Origin: Prochlorococcus sp. MIT 1307
GTDB taxonomy: Bacteria; Cyanobacteriota; Cyanobacteriia; PCC-6307; Cyanobiaceae
NCBI RefSeq assembly: GCF_034092395.1
Contig: NZ_CP139301.1
Location: forward strand, 620,001-684,000
Direction: 5' to 3'
Length of the DNA stretch: 64,000 nt
The position numbers were made by a program, and so were the translations under genes. Below are positions 27,742-36,960 of this stretch, piece after piece (within the stretch, counting starts at the first letter, position 1; each line of letters opens with the position of its first letter). The notes beneath the pieces were generated by a model. The model saw only the letters and a list, made by a program, of their open reading frames with translations. It had not been told where the DNA came from and did not search any database.

Positions 27742-28965
27742 ATGCAACCAGAAATTAAGCCCAGCATTCTACTTGAAGAGATTCTAGCCTCACACAATTA
27801 TCTTATAGTACAAGACATTGATGGTGTATGCATCCCTTTAGTAAAAGATCCATTAGAAAGAAAGGTGGATATCACTTATGTCCAAGCAGCTAGAAAATTC
27901 AATGGTGAATTTGCTGTTCTAACAAATGGAGAGCATGAAGGAACTAGAGGTGTAAATAGAGTGATTGAAAAAGCATATAAAAGTGCAAATTTATCCCATA
28001 ATTCAGATATATATCTTCCTGGACTAGCTGCCGGTGGTATTGAATATCAAAATAAGTTTGGGCAAGTAGAGTATCCTGGTGTATCTAACGAAGAGTTACA
28101 ATTTCTTAGTAGGATAACAGAATTAATGGAAGATCTTCTAACAAAAAATCTTACTAAAATTTTGCCAATGCTAGAAAAAGGGGAAGCTCAAAATTTTGCA
28201 AGAGCAGCTGTTCTTGCAACAAGATTCTCTCCAACAGTTAACTTGAATGGAATATTTAGCCTAATACCAAATGACATAAAGCTGCAACAAAAGATACAAA
28301 TCATGCTTATGAATATAATGGATAATCTATTAAGTTTGGCAAATAGTCAAGGATTAAATAGTTCATTCTTCTTACATATAGCTCCAAATCTTGGTGAAAG
28401 AGATAATAAAGAGGCAATAAAGTTTTCTTCAGCTGGAGATGTAGGAACAACTGATATTCAATTTATGCTTAGTGGAGCAGTAAAAGAAGCAGGACTTCTT
28501 GTATTAATCAATAAATTTATCCAAAATAGATTTGGGAAAGCTCCATTAGGACAAGATTTTAATGTGAGAAATGCGCCAAGGACAATTCAAGAACTAAAAG
28601 ATCTATGTCAAAAGAAGATATCAGGAGATGAGATGCCTCTTATAATTGGAGTTGGTGATACTGTCACATCGCACCCATCACAGACAGGAGAAGGTTGGCA
28701 AAGAGGGGGAAGTGACAGAGGCTTCCTAACATTAATTCAAGAACTAGGCACCCTATATAACAAGAGAAATAGGGTGGTCTTAGTTGATAGTAGTTTTGGA
28801 GAAGTTGATCGTCCAAGCCTTTCAAATAATCAATTAAAAGGCATAAGTGATCCGGATGATCCTCTTAAGTTTAATACATACTTCAGAACCGGTCCAAAAG
28901 GTTATATTAAATGGTTTAGCCAGTTAGCAGAAGAACAAAGAGTGGTACGACAAAACATGCTTTAA
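27742..28965 (+). CDS. StpA-like salt-tolerance phosphatase (HAD fold)
   Basis: This 407-residue protein matches the Salt_tol_Pase family. In Synechocystis StpA removes phosphate from glucosylglycerol-3-phosphate to give the compatible solute. The HAD motif I is at D25/D27 (VQDIDGVCIP), and a later acidic loop VGDTVTSHP near 310 fits motif IV. Marine picocyanobacteria often make glucosylglycerate, so the substrate may be that ester instead. No synthase gene is in the window. It faces the Rossmann-like gene head to head and has a terminator just after its stop. Confidence 0.8.
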   Translation: MQPEIKPSILLEEILASHNYLIVQDIDGVCIPLVKDPLERKVDITYVQAARKFNGEFAVLTNGEHEGTRGVNRVIEKAYKSANLSHNSDIYLPGLAAGGIEYQNKFGQVEYPGVSNEELQFLSRITELMEDLLTKNLTKILPMLEKGEAQNFARAAVLATRFSPTVNLNGIFSLIPNDIKLQQKIQIMLMNIMDNLLSLANSQGLNSSFFLHIAPNLGERDNKEAIKFSSAGDVGTTDIQFMLSGAVKEAGLLVLINKFIQNRFGKAPLGQDFNVRNAPRTIQELKDLCQKKISGDEMPLIIGVGDTVTSHPSQTGEGWQRGGSDRGFLTLIQELGTLYNKRNRVVLVDSSFGEVDRPSLSNNQLKGISDPDDPLKFNTYFRTGPKGYIKWFSQLAEEQRVVRQNML

Positions 28966-28982
28966 AAAGCTCTAGCTTTTTT
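28964..28982 (+). terminator. Rho-independent terminator after the StpA-like gene
   Basis: The stem AAAAAGC/GCTTTTT has a 4-base loop TCTA and ends in a T run, TTTTTT. It overlaps the last bases of the stop codon. The stem is AU-rich, so it may be leaky. Confidence 0.55.
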
Positions 28983-29091
28983 CTAAGGAATTCAAATGAC
29001 AATCTTTACACGTTTTAAAGTATGAAAGAATGCTTTAAAAAGAGCTTTATGATAGTAGCCAGTAATGTCATATTGATTCCTAATTTTCCAA

Positions 29092-30033
29092 GTGGCAGTT
29101 TGTACTTTCCCTAAGTTAAGCAGAAGTCAGCTAACTACTTTACAGGTCAATCTTGGCTATCGCTGCAATCAAAAGTGTGGTCACTGTCATGTAAATGCAG
29201 GGCCAGAAAGGAAGGAAATGATGGACAAAAAGACTTTAGAACTAATCCCTAAGGTCCTTAAACATTACAATCTCAATATACTAGATATAACCGGTGGAGC
29301 GCCAGAACTTCATCCAGATTTTAAGAAGTTAGTAATTGCGGCTAGGGACCTTGGAGTAGAAGTTATAGACAGATGCAATTTAACTATTTTAAATGAGCCA
29401 GGTAATGAAGGTCTTGCAGATTTCTTAGCTGAAAATCAAGTTACTGTTACAGCCTCAATGCCTTGTTATCAAAAAGAAAATGTGGATATGCAACGAGGGA
29501 AAGGTGTCTTCGAAAGAAGCCTTATGGGTCTAAGGCAATTAAATAGTTTGGGTTATGGAAAAAATAACGATAGTTTAATATTAAACCTAGTATTTAATCC
29601 GCAGGGAGATAACTTACCTCCTCCACAAGCAAAGCTAGAAGCTGATTACAGGGAAAAATTAAACGAGAGATATGGTATTTCATTTAATAATTTATATACC
29701 ATAACTAATATGCCAATCAAGCGATTTGCTGCACAGCTAGAAATTTCTGGAAAATTAAGCAATTATCAGAAGCTACTTATTGAGAAATATAATAGCTCAA
29801 ACTTAGAAAATGTGATGTGTAAAACTTTAATAAGTGTTGATTGGCAAGGCCTCTTATACGACTGTGACTTCAATCAGCAACTAGGACTACATATGCAGGG
29901 TCGATATCACATTAAAGATCTACTAAATCAAAAACTTATTTTAGAAGGAGAGTCCATTGAGGTGGGACAGCACTGCTATGGATGCACTGCTGGAAGTGGC
30001 TCTAGTTGTAGTGGTTCTTTAGAAGCCAAATAG
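29092..30033 (+). CDS. arsS: ArsS-like radical SAM protein (arsenosugar biosynthesis type)
   Basis: This 313-residue protein has the radical-SAM cluster CX3CX2C at C25, C29 and C32 (GYRCNQKCGHC), then LDITGGAPELHP. The C-terminal domain has the DUF3641-type Cys pattern (HCYGCTAGSGSSCSG). ArsS-type enzymes join a 5'-deoxyadenosyl group to a dimethylated arsenical, making arsenosugar precursors. The start is a GTG with no strong ribosome site. No arsM or other ars gene is nearby, so the role rests on family similarity. Confidence 0.8.
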   Translation: MAVCTFPKLSRSQLTTLQVNLGYRCNQKCGHCHVNAGPERKEMMDKKTLELIPKVLKHYNLNILDITGGAPELHPDFKKLVIAARDLGVEVIDRCNLTILNEPGNEGLADFLAENQVTVTASMPCYQKENVDMQRGKGVFERSLMGLRQLNSLGYGKNNDSLILNLVFNPQGDNLPPPQAKLEADYREKLNERYGISFNNLYTITNMPIKRFAAQLEISGKLSNYQKLLIEKYNSSNLENVMCKTLISVDWQGLLYDCDFNQQLGLHMQGRYHIKDLLNQKLILEGESIEVGQHCYGCTAGSGSSCSGSLEAK

Positions 30034-30060
30034 ATTGATTCATAATTATTTCGAATAACT

Positions 30061-30561
30061 TTATTGGCAACCAGGACAAATTGCGCGCACATTTAGCGTT
30101 GATTCTATAAGTTTAAATCCATTTGCTTCTGCCGCGATTCTCCCAGCTTGAACAACATGATCATTCTCAAATTCTTCAGTACGGCCGCACGTGACGCATA
30201 CCAAGTGATGATGGTCAGGGTGATCATCGCTCGCCAGTTCAAATCTGTGCCCACCTTCACTCAATTCAAGTTCATGCAAAAAGCCCATCTCTACTAACAA
30301 ACGAAGCGTTCGGTAAATCGTCGCTAAAGATACACGAGACTTGGCTTCCATTAATTGATGATGTACATCCTCAGCGCTGAGATGCATCCCGGCTCCAATA
30401 TTCTCAAACAGGTCTAGTATTTTTCTTCTTTGAGGTGTTAAACGGCGCCCTTCTTGATGTAAGCCAGTTTCTAAAGGCCTCTCAAAGCGATTAAAAGGCG
30501 AAGAACCAAGCAAAGCTACAACCGCGTACTTTTTCTCAATAGTAATCACTAATGAGAGCAA
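30061..30561 (-). CDS. Fur-family metal-responsive repressor
   Basis: The N-terminal winged helix contains RLTPQRRKILDLFE and VSLATIYRTLRLL. The dimer and metal region carries HPDHHHLVCVTCGRTEEF and a final CPGC, giving two Cys pairs for structural Zn. The class (Fur, Zur or PerR) cannot be set by eye. The drawn start is a TTG at 30561; a GTG four codons in (30549) is also possible. It diverges from the isochorismatase-fold gene 98 bp away and converges with arsS. Confidence 0.88.
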   Translation of the reverse strand: MLSLVITIEKKYAVVALLGSSPFNRFERPLETGLHQEGRRLTPQRRKILDLFENIGAGMHLSAEDVHHQLMEAKSRVSLATIYRTLRLLVEMGFLHELELSEGGHRFELASDDHPDHHHLVCVTCGRTEEFENDHVVQAGRIAAEANGFKLIESTLNVRAICPGCQ

Positions 30562-30659
30562 TAGGCAAGATTGATGTTAAGCAATAAGGCGGAAAGCAAC
30601 TATTTCATAAATTTGGAAGAATTGAATAAGATAAGAAAACAGTTTTTAACAACTCAAAC

Positions 30660-31220
30660 ATGGCGCCATTAAGAATGAAGGAGAAGAGTACTGCAATAAT
30701 AGTCATCGATGTACAAGAGAAGCTTGCAAAAGCTATCGAAAATAAAGATGATATCTTATTTAATATCAGAAAATTAATTGATGCGGGAATAATTTTGAAC
30801 ATACCTCAATTCTTTACAGAGCAAAACCCTCATAAGTTGGGAGAAACAGTGAAGTTGCTAGGTGATTATAAAAATAAAAATACTTTCTCTAAAATGAGTT
30901 TTAGTTGTTTTAAATGTTCAGCGCTAATAAATAAAATAGAGAATTTAAGTCTTAAGAATATACTTTTATGTGGAGTCGAGACACATATATGTGTACAACA
31001 AACAGCGCTAGACTTTATAGCTAATGGCTTTAATGTATTTATCGCAGCTGACTCTGTCGGAAGTAGAAATAATATCGATCATATAACCGCACTTAGAAGG
31101 CTAGAAAAAGCTGGGGCAATAATATCAACCACAGAATCAATCATCTTTGAATGGTGTAGGAATGCAGAAAGGAGCGAATTCAAAGGAATTAGTGAGCTTA
31201 TAAAAAGGAGAAAGGGTTAG
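30660..31220 (+). CDS. Isochorismatase-fold cysteine hydrolase
   Basis: The 186-residue protein carries the triad D17 (IIVIDVQEK), K78 (TFSKMSF) and C111 (GVETHICVQQTA), with the cis-peptide VET before the Cys. It is cytoplasmic. Members hydrolyse nicotinamide, other amides or isochorismate; the YcaC-like size gives no clear substrate. It begins 98 bp from the Fur-family gene on the other strand, so shared regulation is possible. Confidence 0.85.
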   Translation: MAPLRMKEKSTAIIVIDVQEKLAKAIENKDDILFNIRKLIDAGIILNIPQFFTEQNPHKLGETVKLLGDYKNKNTFSKMSFSCFKCSALINKIENLSLKNILLCGVETHICVQQTALDFIANGFNVFIAADSVGSRNNIDHITALRRLEKAGAIISTTESIIFEWCRNAERSEFKGISELIKRRKG

Positions 31221-31305
31221 AAGCTAAATTTTATAGATTGTGTTTAAGGACTAGCAAAAACCTTAATTTGCGGCAAAGTAGTAATTGACTATTTGCTCAT
31301 AAGTA

Positions 31306-32334
31306 ATGGATGATTTTTATAGGCTCCTCCTAACATCCGCTGCTGCTTTTATTATAGGCAGCCTACTTTCATTGTTAGCTGCCCGCATCAGTAGAGTTAT
31401 CTTTGGAAGAATAGCAGCACGAACTAAAACTAAAACAGATGATTTCATATTTCAAGTTATAGCAAATGCTATAAAACCTCTAGGTCTCCTTATAAGTGCT
31501 TCAATTGCATGGAAAATTCTACCTATTGAAAATGAAATAAGTAATGCAGTACTTGGAATAATAAAACTAATATGCCTTATCCTTTTAGTAAGGTTAATTA
31601 ATAAAATAGTATTTAGACTAATAGAAAGATGGTCTTTAAAGATTAATGATAGTTCAGTTAGTACGATGCTGAGATCATTAAGTCCCATGTTTCGTGCACT
31701 TGTTTGGTGCATAGGTTTTATTTTTTACCTTCAAAATATGGGTGTCCAAATGGCGGCAATTTGGGCACTATTAAGTGCTGGTGGTATTGGAGCAGGACTG
31801 GCTTTAAAAGAACCTGTACAAGAGTTTTTTGAGTACATAACTATTCTTCTCGATAAGCCATTTGAAAATGGTCAATTTATCAACGTTGATGGTATTTGGG
31901 CCTCTGTTGAAAGGGTTGGCGTACGTTCAACTCGCCTAAGAAGTATTAATGGTGAGATTATTGTAATGAGTAATAGTGCATTAACTAATGGAAAAATTGC
32001 TAACTATGGAGAAATGGAATATAGAAGACTAGTTCATAAACTTGGAGTTGTATATGAAACACCGCATTCAACAATGCAACATATCCCAAGTATTATTCAA
32101 ACAATTGTTGATTCAACCGAAGATGTTATTTTTGACCGTTGTCACTTTATTGAGTTTGGTCAATTTAGCCTAGATTTCGAATTGGTTTATTACATTCCTA
32201 CAAATAATTATCTGCGTGCAATGGAGGCTCAGCAGAAAGTAAATCTTGAAATAATGAAGATCTTTGAAGAGAAAAGTATTGATTTTGCATACCCAACTCA
32301 GACAATTCATTTAACAAGTAATGGTCAAGATTAA
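31306..32334 (+). CDS. MscS-family mechanosensitive channel
   Basis: This 342-residue protein has four N-terminal helices, the last being the pore helix with the Ala/Gly pattern LLSAGGIGAGLALKEPVQEF. It is followed by the cytosolic beta domain (GQFINVDGIWASVERVGVRSTRL, IVMSNSAL) and an alpha-beta cage. It should release solutes on hypoosmotic shock from the inner membrane. It lies 3.3 kb downstream of the StpA-like gene, though not in one unit. Confidence 0.92.
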   Translation: MDDFYRLLLTSAAAFIIGSLLSLLAARISRVIFGRIAARTKTKTDDFIFQVIANAIKPLGLLISASIAWKILPIENEISNAVLGIIKLICLILLVRLINKIVFRLIERWSLKINDSSVSTMLRSLSPMFRALVWCIGFIFYLQNMGVQMAAIWALLSAGGIGAGLALKEPVQEFFEYITILLDKPFENGQFINVDGIWASVERVGVRSTRLRSINGEIIVMSNSALTNGKIANYGEMEYRRLVHKLGVVYETPHSTMQHIPSIIQTIVDSTEDVIFDRCHFIEFGQFSLDFELVYYIPTNNYLRAMEAQQKVNLEIMKIFEEKSIDFAYPTQTIHLTSNGQD

Positions 32335-32352
32335 TATTTAAAATAATACTTT

Positions 32353-32366
32353 AAAAACTAGTTTTT
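32353..32366. terminator. Palindrome between convergent genes, possible bidirectional terminator
   Basis: AAAAACTAGTTTTT is a perfect 14-bp palindrome in the 41-bp gap where the MscS and SDR genes converge. The stem is AU-rich and the loop would be tight, so termination would be weak. Confidence 0.35.
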
Positions 32367-32375
32367 CAATCTAAA

Positions 32376-33383
32376 TCAAGCAAGATTATATAGTTCTTTT
32401 GTATATTCCCATAACAATTCAGCCTTATTATTTTGATTTGCCTCATTGCTAATTTCGCTCCTATCAAAACTACGCCTTCCTGGGCTCAAAATTCTATTGC
32501 TAAAGTAGCTAAATCCAACTTCATTGTATTCAGGCTCTGTAGCCAGTTTAAAAAGGAGTTCACCCGCTTTCTCTGGACTCTCAGTAATACGAAGAAAATC
32601 TCTTGCAACTAAAGAAAATAGACGTTGACCTAACTCATTAAATTGTCTGCTATATCTAAAAAAACCTTTATTGGTGCGAGGAATTACGAGACCTGGAGCC
32701 CATGCAATTACTGGCATAGGGAATCCCATTAGATTCAAACGTCTATATAATTCTCGGCCGAAAAGAATATTACAAAGTTTAGTATCTTTATACGCTTTAT
32801 CTGCATCAAAATTTGAAATACCATCAACCATAGAGAATCCTTTACCTCGCCTAATTCCTAACATTTCTCCCAGGCCAGCTGGTTTTCCAATTCGCCCACC
32901 CGGGCTTTCAGGGTTATGCACTTCTGAAGCAGTAATTACCACTCTAGGTGATCTAGAGTTACACAAGAGAGAAGAGATGCTTTCAGTCAAGTATTGATGT
33001 GCAAGATGATTCACCGCAAAAGTTAATTCAAACCCTTGTGAGGACCACCTAATTGATTTAGATCCAGTATATTGCAAGCCAGCATTAAGAATAAGAGTAT
33101 CAATAGATTTATCTCTTGCAAGTAGTTGTTTAGCAAAATCTTCTATATCTCTCAAGTCTGATAAGTCAACAATCGGAGTGAATATCATCTCTGACAAGTC
33201 TGACTTATATTCAGACTTGTCTTCTAATCTCTTGAATAAACATTTAGAGGTGCTCTCATTACGACAAGGAAGAATGAGCTTGTGACCATTTCTAAGCATG
33301 CCTAGGGCAGCTTCATAACCAATTCCTGAACTTGCGCCAGTAACCAGTATATTTCTATTATTTGGAGCGGGGAGTTGTCTCAT
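32376..33383 (-). CDS. Short-chain dehydrogenase/reductase, protochlorophyllide-reductase-like
   Basis: This 335-residue SDR has the cofactor loop TGASSGIGYEAA at about 15-26, NAGLQYTG, a Ser region VVITASEVHNP and the catalytic Tyr-Lys pair in AYKDTKLCN. Its length and the Pro/Gly-rich insert after the Ser resemble the protochlorophyllide-reductase and WW-oxidoreductase branch. It is probably not the main POR, whose conserved Cys-rich core I do not see. The substrate is unknown. Confidence 0.82.
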   Translation of the reverse strand: MRQLPAPNNRNILVTGASSGIGYEAALGMLRNGHKLILPCRNESTSKCLFKRLEDKSEYKSDLSEMIFTPIVDLSDLRDIEDFAKQLLARDKSIDTLILNAGLQYTGSKSIRWSSQGFELTFAVNHLAHQYLTESISSLLCNSRSPRVVITASEVHNPESPGGRIGKPAGLGEMLGIRRGKGFSMVDGISNFDADKAYKDTKLCNILFGRELYRRLNLMGFPMPVIAWAPGLVIPRTNKGFFRYSRQFNELGQRLFSLVARDFLRITESPEKAGELLFKLATEPEYNEVGFSYFSNRILSPGRRSFDRSEISNEANQNNKAELLWEYTKELYNLA

Positions 33384-33892
33384 AAATCAAAGCAGCAAGA
33401 TTCCTTCCAAAAGAATTAAAGTGATTTTAAATAAATTAAAATCAACTATAGAGTATACTATTTATGTCTTAAAAAGAATTTGTATCAAACTAAGGATAAT
33501 AGATTTATGATTAGATAACTTTAGTCATCCAGGATTTTATTAAAATAATCTAAAAGGCTATCTTAATAATTAAGTAGCAGTTTTAGGCATAAATAAATCA
33601 GCTTTTATCGTAGAGAGTTCAAAACATACATAGATAAATCATAAAAAAGTAATTTAAAAATGCTTTTATTCCATGATCCACTACCCTCTTCTAAAGAAGA
33701 AGGTTAAAAAGCTACGCTGATGCAGCTAGAAATTTGATTTAGCTTGGTCGAGAGGAGGTAACCTCAAAGAGTGAGCAGAGGACGTAACAATCGTGATCGA
33801 TGACACTTTCCACTTTGCTTCACGATACTTTTGTACTCATCAGCCAAAAACGAAGCATAGAGTCAAGGTAGTGCACATTACTCAGCGTCAAA
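33384..33892 (+). other. 509-bp non-coding leader upstream of lycopene cyclase
   Basis: I find no ORF. Two dyads stand out: CTTCT-AA-AGAAG at 33688-33699 and GAGGT-A-ACCTC at 33755-33765. The first 250 bp are very AT-rich; the last 200 bp are richer in GC. This could hold a promoter and a long 5' leader or a small RNA, but neither can be shown. Confidence 0.4.
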
Positions 33893-35176
33893 ATGAGCAC
33901 TAGGGCATTTATCGATGTCCTAGTGCTCGGAGCTGGACCGGGTGCCTTGGCTATTGCAGCCGCACTGGGAGCAGAAAACCTCCGAGTTGAAGTCCTTGCG
34001 GCAAGCAACCATACAGATCCATGGCCATACACCTATGGCATCTGGGGAGAGGAAGTAGACGAAATGGGCCTCCAACATCTCTTAGAGCATCGATGGAAAA
34101 ACACAGTCAGTTTTTTCGGCTCAGGAGCAAGTGAGCCAAAAGCTGATGCAAATAAAGCTACCCACCATGGCAGGGACTACGGACTTTTTGACAAGAAAAA
34201 ATTACAACGCTATTGGATAAAGCAATGTGATGCCGCATCAGTTCAATGGCATAGAGGATATGCAGCTGAGCTAGAAATTGACGAAAACCTTTGCACCGTT
34301 ACTACAGCGGAAGGAAAAAAGCACAAAGCTAGGCTTCTTATAGATGCAACTGGCTATGAGCCCGTGTTTCTCAAAAGCAGAAAAAATTGGCCAATTGCAA
34401 TTCAAACTTGTTATGGAGTAGTGGGACGATTCAATACCCCACCTGTTGAAGAGGGGCAATTCGTTTTAATGGACTATAGGTGCGATCACTTAAGTTCAAA
34501 AGAGAAAGAAGAGCCACCAACATTTTTGTACGCCATGGACCTAGGGGATGGCAGGTTCTTTCTAGAAGAAACTTCCCTAGGATTAGCTCCACCAGTAACA
34601 CTAGAGACTTTAAAATCTCGACTTAAGCAGCGTTTAGCACATCGAAAGCTTGAATTAACTTCATTAGAACATGAAGAACTAGGCCTGTATCTCCCTATGA
34701 ACATGCCACTTCCAGACTTACAACAACCAGTTTTAGGATTTGGTGGAGCTGCTGCAATGGTTCATCCCGCTTCTGGATATATGGTTGGTGGCTTACTGAG
34801 AAGATCACCCTCTGTAGCAAAGGTTCTAGCTAAAGCAATGCGTGATAAAAATGCATCGCCTGCTGCATTAGCTGAAAAAGGGTGGGCTGTTCTTTGGCCA
34901 CCAGACCTCAGACGCAAACAAGCCCTTTATCAATTTGGATTAGAGAAGTTGATGCGTTTCGAGGAAGCACAATTGAGAGACTTTTTTAAAGGATTTTTTG
35001 CGCTCCAGAGTGATCAGTGGTATGGATTCCTTACTAACACGCTAAGTCTTAGTGAACTGGTACAAGCGATGTGGACTATGTTCGTAAAAGCACCTTGGAG
35101 TGTACGTTGGGGGTTAATGGGTATGCAAGGAAGGGAACTATATCTTCTCTGGCAATTCCTAAAACCACTAAATTGA
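33893..35176 (+). CDS. crtL: Lycopene beta-cyclase (CrtL type)
   Basis: This FAD-dependent enzyme closes beta rings on lycopene for beta-carotene and zeaxanthin. Residues 10-25 carry the dinucleotide motif (LGAGPGALAIAAAL); conserved stretches include WPYTYGIWGEEVD, QFVLMDYR, PTFLYAMDLG, FLEETSL and MVHPASGYMVGGLLRRSP. The residues follow the beta-cyclase of Synechococcus closely from start to end. An epsilon-type cyclase, which Prochlorococcus also has, would differ more, but ring specificity is not proven. The 427-residue length is normal. Confidence 0.92.
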   Translation: MSTRAFIDVLVLGAGPGALAIAAALGAENLRVEVLAASNHTDPWPYTYGIWGEEVDEMGLQHLLEHRWKNTVSFFGSGASEPKADANKATHHGRDYGLFDKKKLQRYWIKQCDAASVQWHRGYAAELEIDENLCTVTTAEGKKHKARLLIDATGYEPVFLKSRKNWPIAIQTCYGVVGRFNTPPVEEGQFVLMDYRCDHLSSKEKEEPPTFLYAMDLGDGRFFLEETSLGLAPPVTLETLKSRLKQRLAHRKLELTSLEHEELGLYLPMNMPLPDLQQPVLGFGGAAAMVHPASGYMVGGLLRRSPSVAKVLAKAMRDKNASPAALAEKGWAVLWPPDLRRKQALYQFGLEKLMRFEEAQLRDFFKGFFALQSDQWYGFLTNTLSLSELVQAMWTMFVKAPWSVRWGLMGMQGRELYLLWQFLKPLN

Positions 35177-35179
35177 ACA

Positions 35180-35887
35180 TTGAGAACTATTCTTATTAGC
35201 GGTGCTAGTCGAGGGATTGGTAGAGCTATTGCATTAAAGGCACTTGAAGATGGACATAGGATTAGCTTAGGTATAAGGGATTTAAATTCTGTAAAAGGAA
35301 GTAAGCTAGACCCTGATATTTCCGGCTCAAATAGGGTTATTTTGAACCATTATGAAGGTAATTCTCCTCAGACAGCAAAAGATTGGATAAGTGCAACTTT
35401 AGATCATTTTCAGAAATTAGATAGCCTAATAAATTGTGCAGGAATATTTAATAGAACAAAATTTCTATTTTCTGATAGTGAGGAAGGTGAAATAGAACAG
35501 TTATGGAGAGTCAATGTGATGGCACCATGGTTTTTGACGAAAGAGGCTTGGGGAGAGATATCAAAAGATGGGCAAGGTAGAGTTATGTTCTTAGTTTCCT
35601 TAAGTGGGAAAAGATCCAAAAGCAACCTTGCTGGTTATTGCATGAGCAAGTTTGCGTTAATGGGTCTTTGCCAAACAATCAGGAATGAGGGTTGGGATAG
35701 TGGAATAAGAGTAACTGCTATATGTCCTAGTTGGGTCAATACAGATATGGCCTCAGGCATAAAATCTATAAGTCAAGAGGAAATGACTCAACCTAATGAT
35801 CTTGCTTCTATTGTCAGCAACTTATTAACATTGCCAAATACTTGCATCCCATTTGAAATAGAGGTCAATTGCAACCTTGAGAAATAA
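35180..35887 (+). CDS. Short-chain dehydrogenase/reductase
   Basis: This 235-residue classical SDR has the nucleotide loop SGASRGIGRAIA, INCAGIF, a Ser region FLVSLSGK and the Tyr-Lys pair YCMSK. The start is TTG, 3 bp after the crtL stop, so the two genes are likely translated from one message. Whether it acts on a carotenoid or is only a neighbour is not known. Confidence 0.8.
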   Translation: MRTILISGASRGIGRAIALKALEDGHRISLGIRDLNSVKGSKLDPDISGSNRVILNHYEGNSPQTAKDWISATLDHFQKLDSLINCAGIFNRTKFLFSDSEEGEIEQLWRVNVMAPWFLTKEAWGEISKDGQGRVMFLVSLSGKRSKSNLAGYCMSKFALMGLCQTIRNEGWDSGIRVTAICPSWVNTDMASGIKSISQEEMTQPNDLASIVSNLLTLPNTCIPFEIEVNCNLEK

Positions 35888-36381
35888 GATCCCGTATAAC
35901 TTTAAAGAAATAAGTCCATTCAATAACCCTTCAACAGGATAAATAAAAATAAATATATAGCCTAAGCCTCGCCAAAAGGGAAAAGCTCAAAAGCATAAGC
36001 AATAAACCAATTAAGTAGAAGTCCATCACTATTTAATCAAAGCATCAGGAATTAGTTAACAAGTCCATATCAAACCAAGAAGTTGACAAAAAAAGCTTTA
36101 TCTAACGAGTTTGCAATACTGTGGTTTATAAGCTCTTAAACCCAAAATTCCACAATCAAGGCCCAAGCAAACAAAAACGGAGTGCACGCTTTAATCACAT
36201 CACACATCAAGAATGAACCTTTATAAAGAAAAGACTTAAGCAGGTTGACTTTCTCAATACTTGCAAAGAATGAAATGCCTTAACCTAATCTGAGTCTCAG
36301 TAACCATTTTTTTGCTTAATAAATATGGACACAGAATGTATTTCCTGCTACAAAACTGAAGACTCGTTCTAAAAGTTCTCC

Positions 36382-36519
36382 ATGGACATTAACTTTCCAG
36401 TTATCAGCCTAGCTGCCATCCTAGTAGCGGTCTCATATGACAATGCTCAGCCAGTGATCAAGTGGGGGGGGCTTATTATCGCTGTAGTTACTGTAGTTAC
36501 GAGCCTTACCGGTGGTTAG
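36382..36519 (+). CDS. 45-residue one-helix membrane protein
   Basis: The ATG at 36382 opens MDINFPVISLAAILVAVSY and a second hydrophobic stretch (GLIIAVVTVVTSLTGG) to a TAG. It is followed after 26 bp by a strong terminator, which supports a real transcription unit. The size and layout resemble small photosystem or cytochrome-complex subunits, but I cannot match it to any named one. The 494 bp upstream (35888-36381) hold no ORF that I would accept. Confidence 0.5.
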   Translation: MDINFPVISLAAILVAVSYDNAQPVIKWGGLIIAVVTVVTSLTGG

Positions 36520-36545
36520 TTTCTAAAATCCCAAAAACAACAATT

Positions 36546-36604
36546 AATTACCCTCTAGAGCAAAGACTTAAATGGTTGTCTTTACTTAGGGGGTAATTTT
36601 TTTT
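36546..36604 (+). terminator. Strong rho-independent terminator
   Basis: The outer stem AATTACCC (36546-36553) pairs with GGGTAATT (36591-36598) and an inner stem AAAGAC/GTCTTT stacks inside it. A run of eight T follows. It ends the transcript of the 45-residue membrane protein and shields the minus-strand gene at 36664. Confidence 0.8.
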
Positions 36605-36663
36605 GCAGGCATATTAAAGTTCTGAAATAAAGCATATGCCCTAAGCATAAATTCTGTTTTTAT

Positions 36664-36927
36664 TCACAAAACTGTTGATTCAGGCCTACGAGATTTAAAT
36701 AAAGAAATCATTTTAATCACAGCACTTTTAAAATGCCTGTGAAGATAATTTCGATAGATCCCCCCAAAGGCTTTGCCAATTGAATATGTTTTCTGTATTA
36801 TACCTACGATGAAGTTTAAAATCCAAAGTATTAATAGTACAGCAACTATTCCCGACATTGTTGAATAGACCTTGGTAAATTGGTCTTGCATTGGCTCAAG
36901 AAATTGCAAATAATTGATAAGGTTCAT
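36664..36927 (-). CDS. Small membrane protein, unknown
   Basis: This 87-residue protein has an N-terminal soluble stretch, one strong helix at about 25-46 (GIVAVLLILWILNFIVGII), and a basic tail (YRNYLHRHFKSAVIKMISLFKSRRP). The basic tail should face the cytoplasm. The ATG is clear. I do not recognise the family. Confidence 0.6.
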   Translation of the reverse strand: MNLINYLQFLEPMQDQFTKVYSTMSGIVAVLLILWILNFIVGIIQKTYSIGKAFGGIYRNYLHRHFKSAVIKMISLFKSRRPESTVL

Positions 36928-36960
36928 GATTAATTTCTAAATAAGGTGAAGTCCTTGAGT

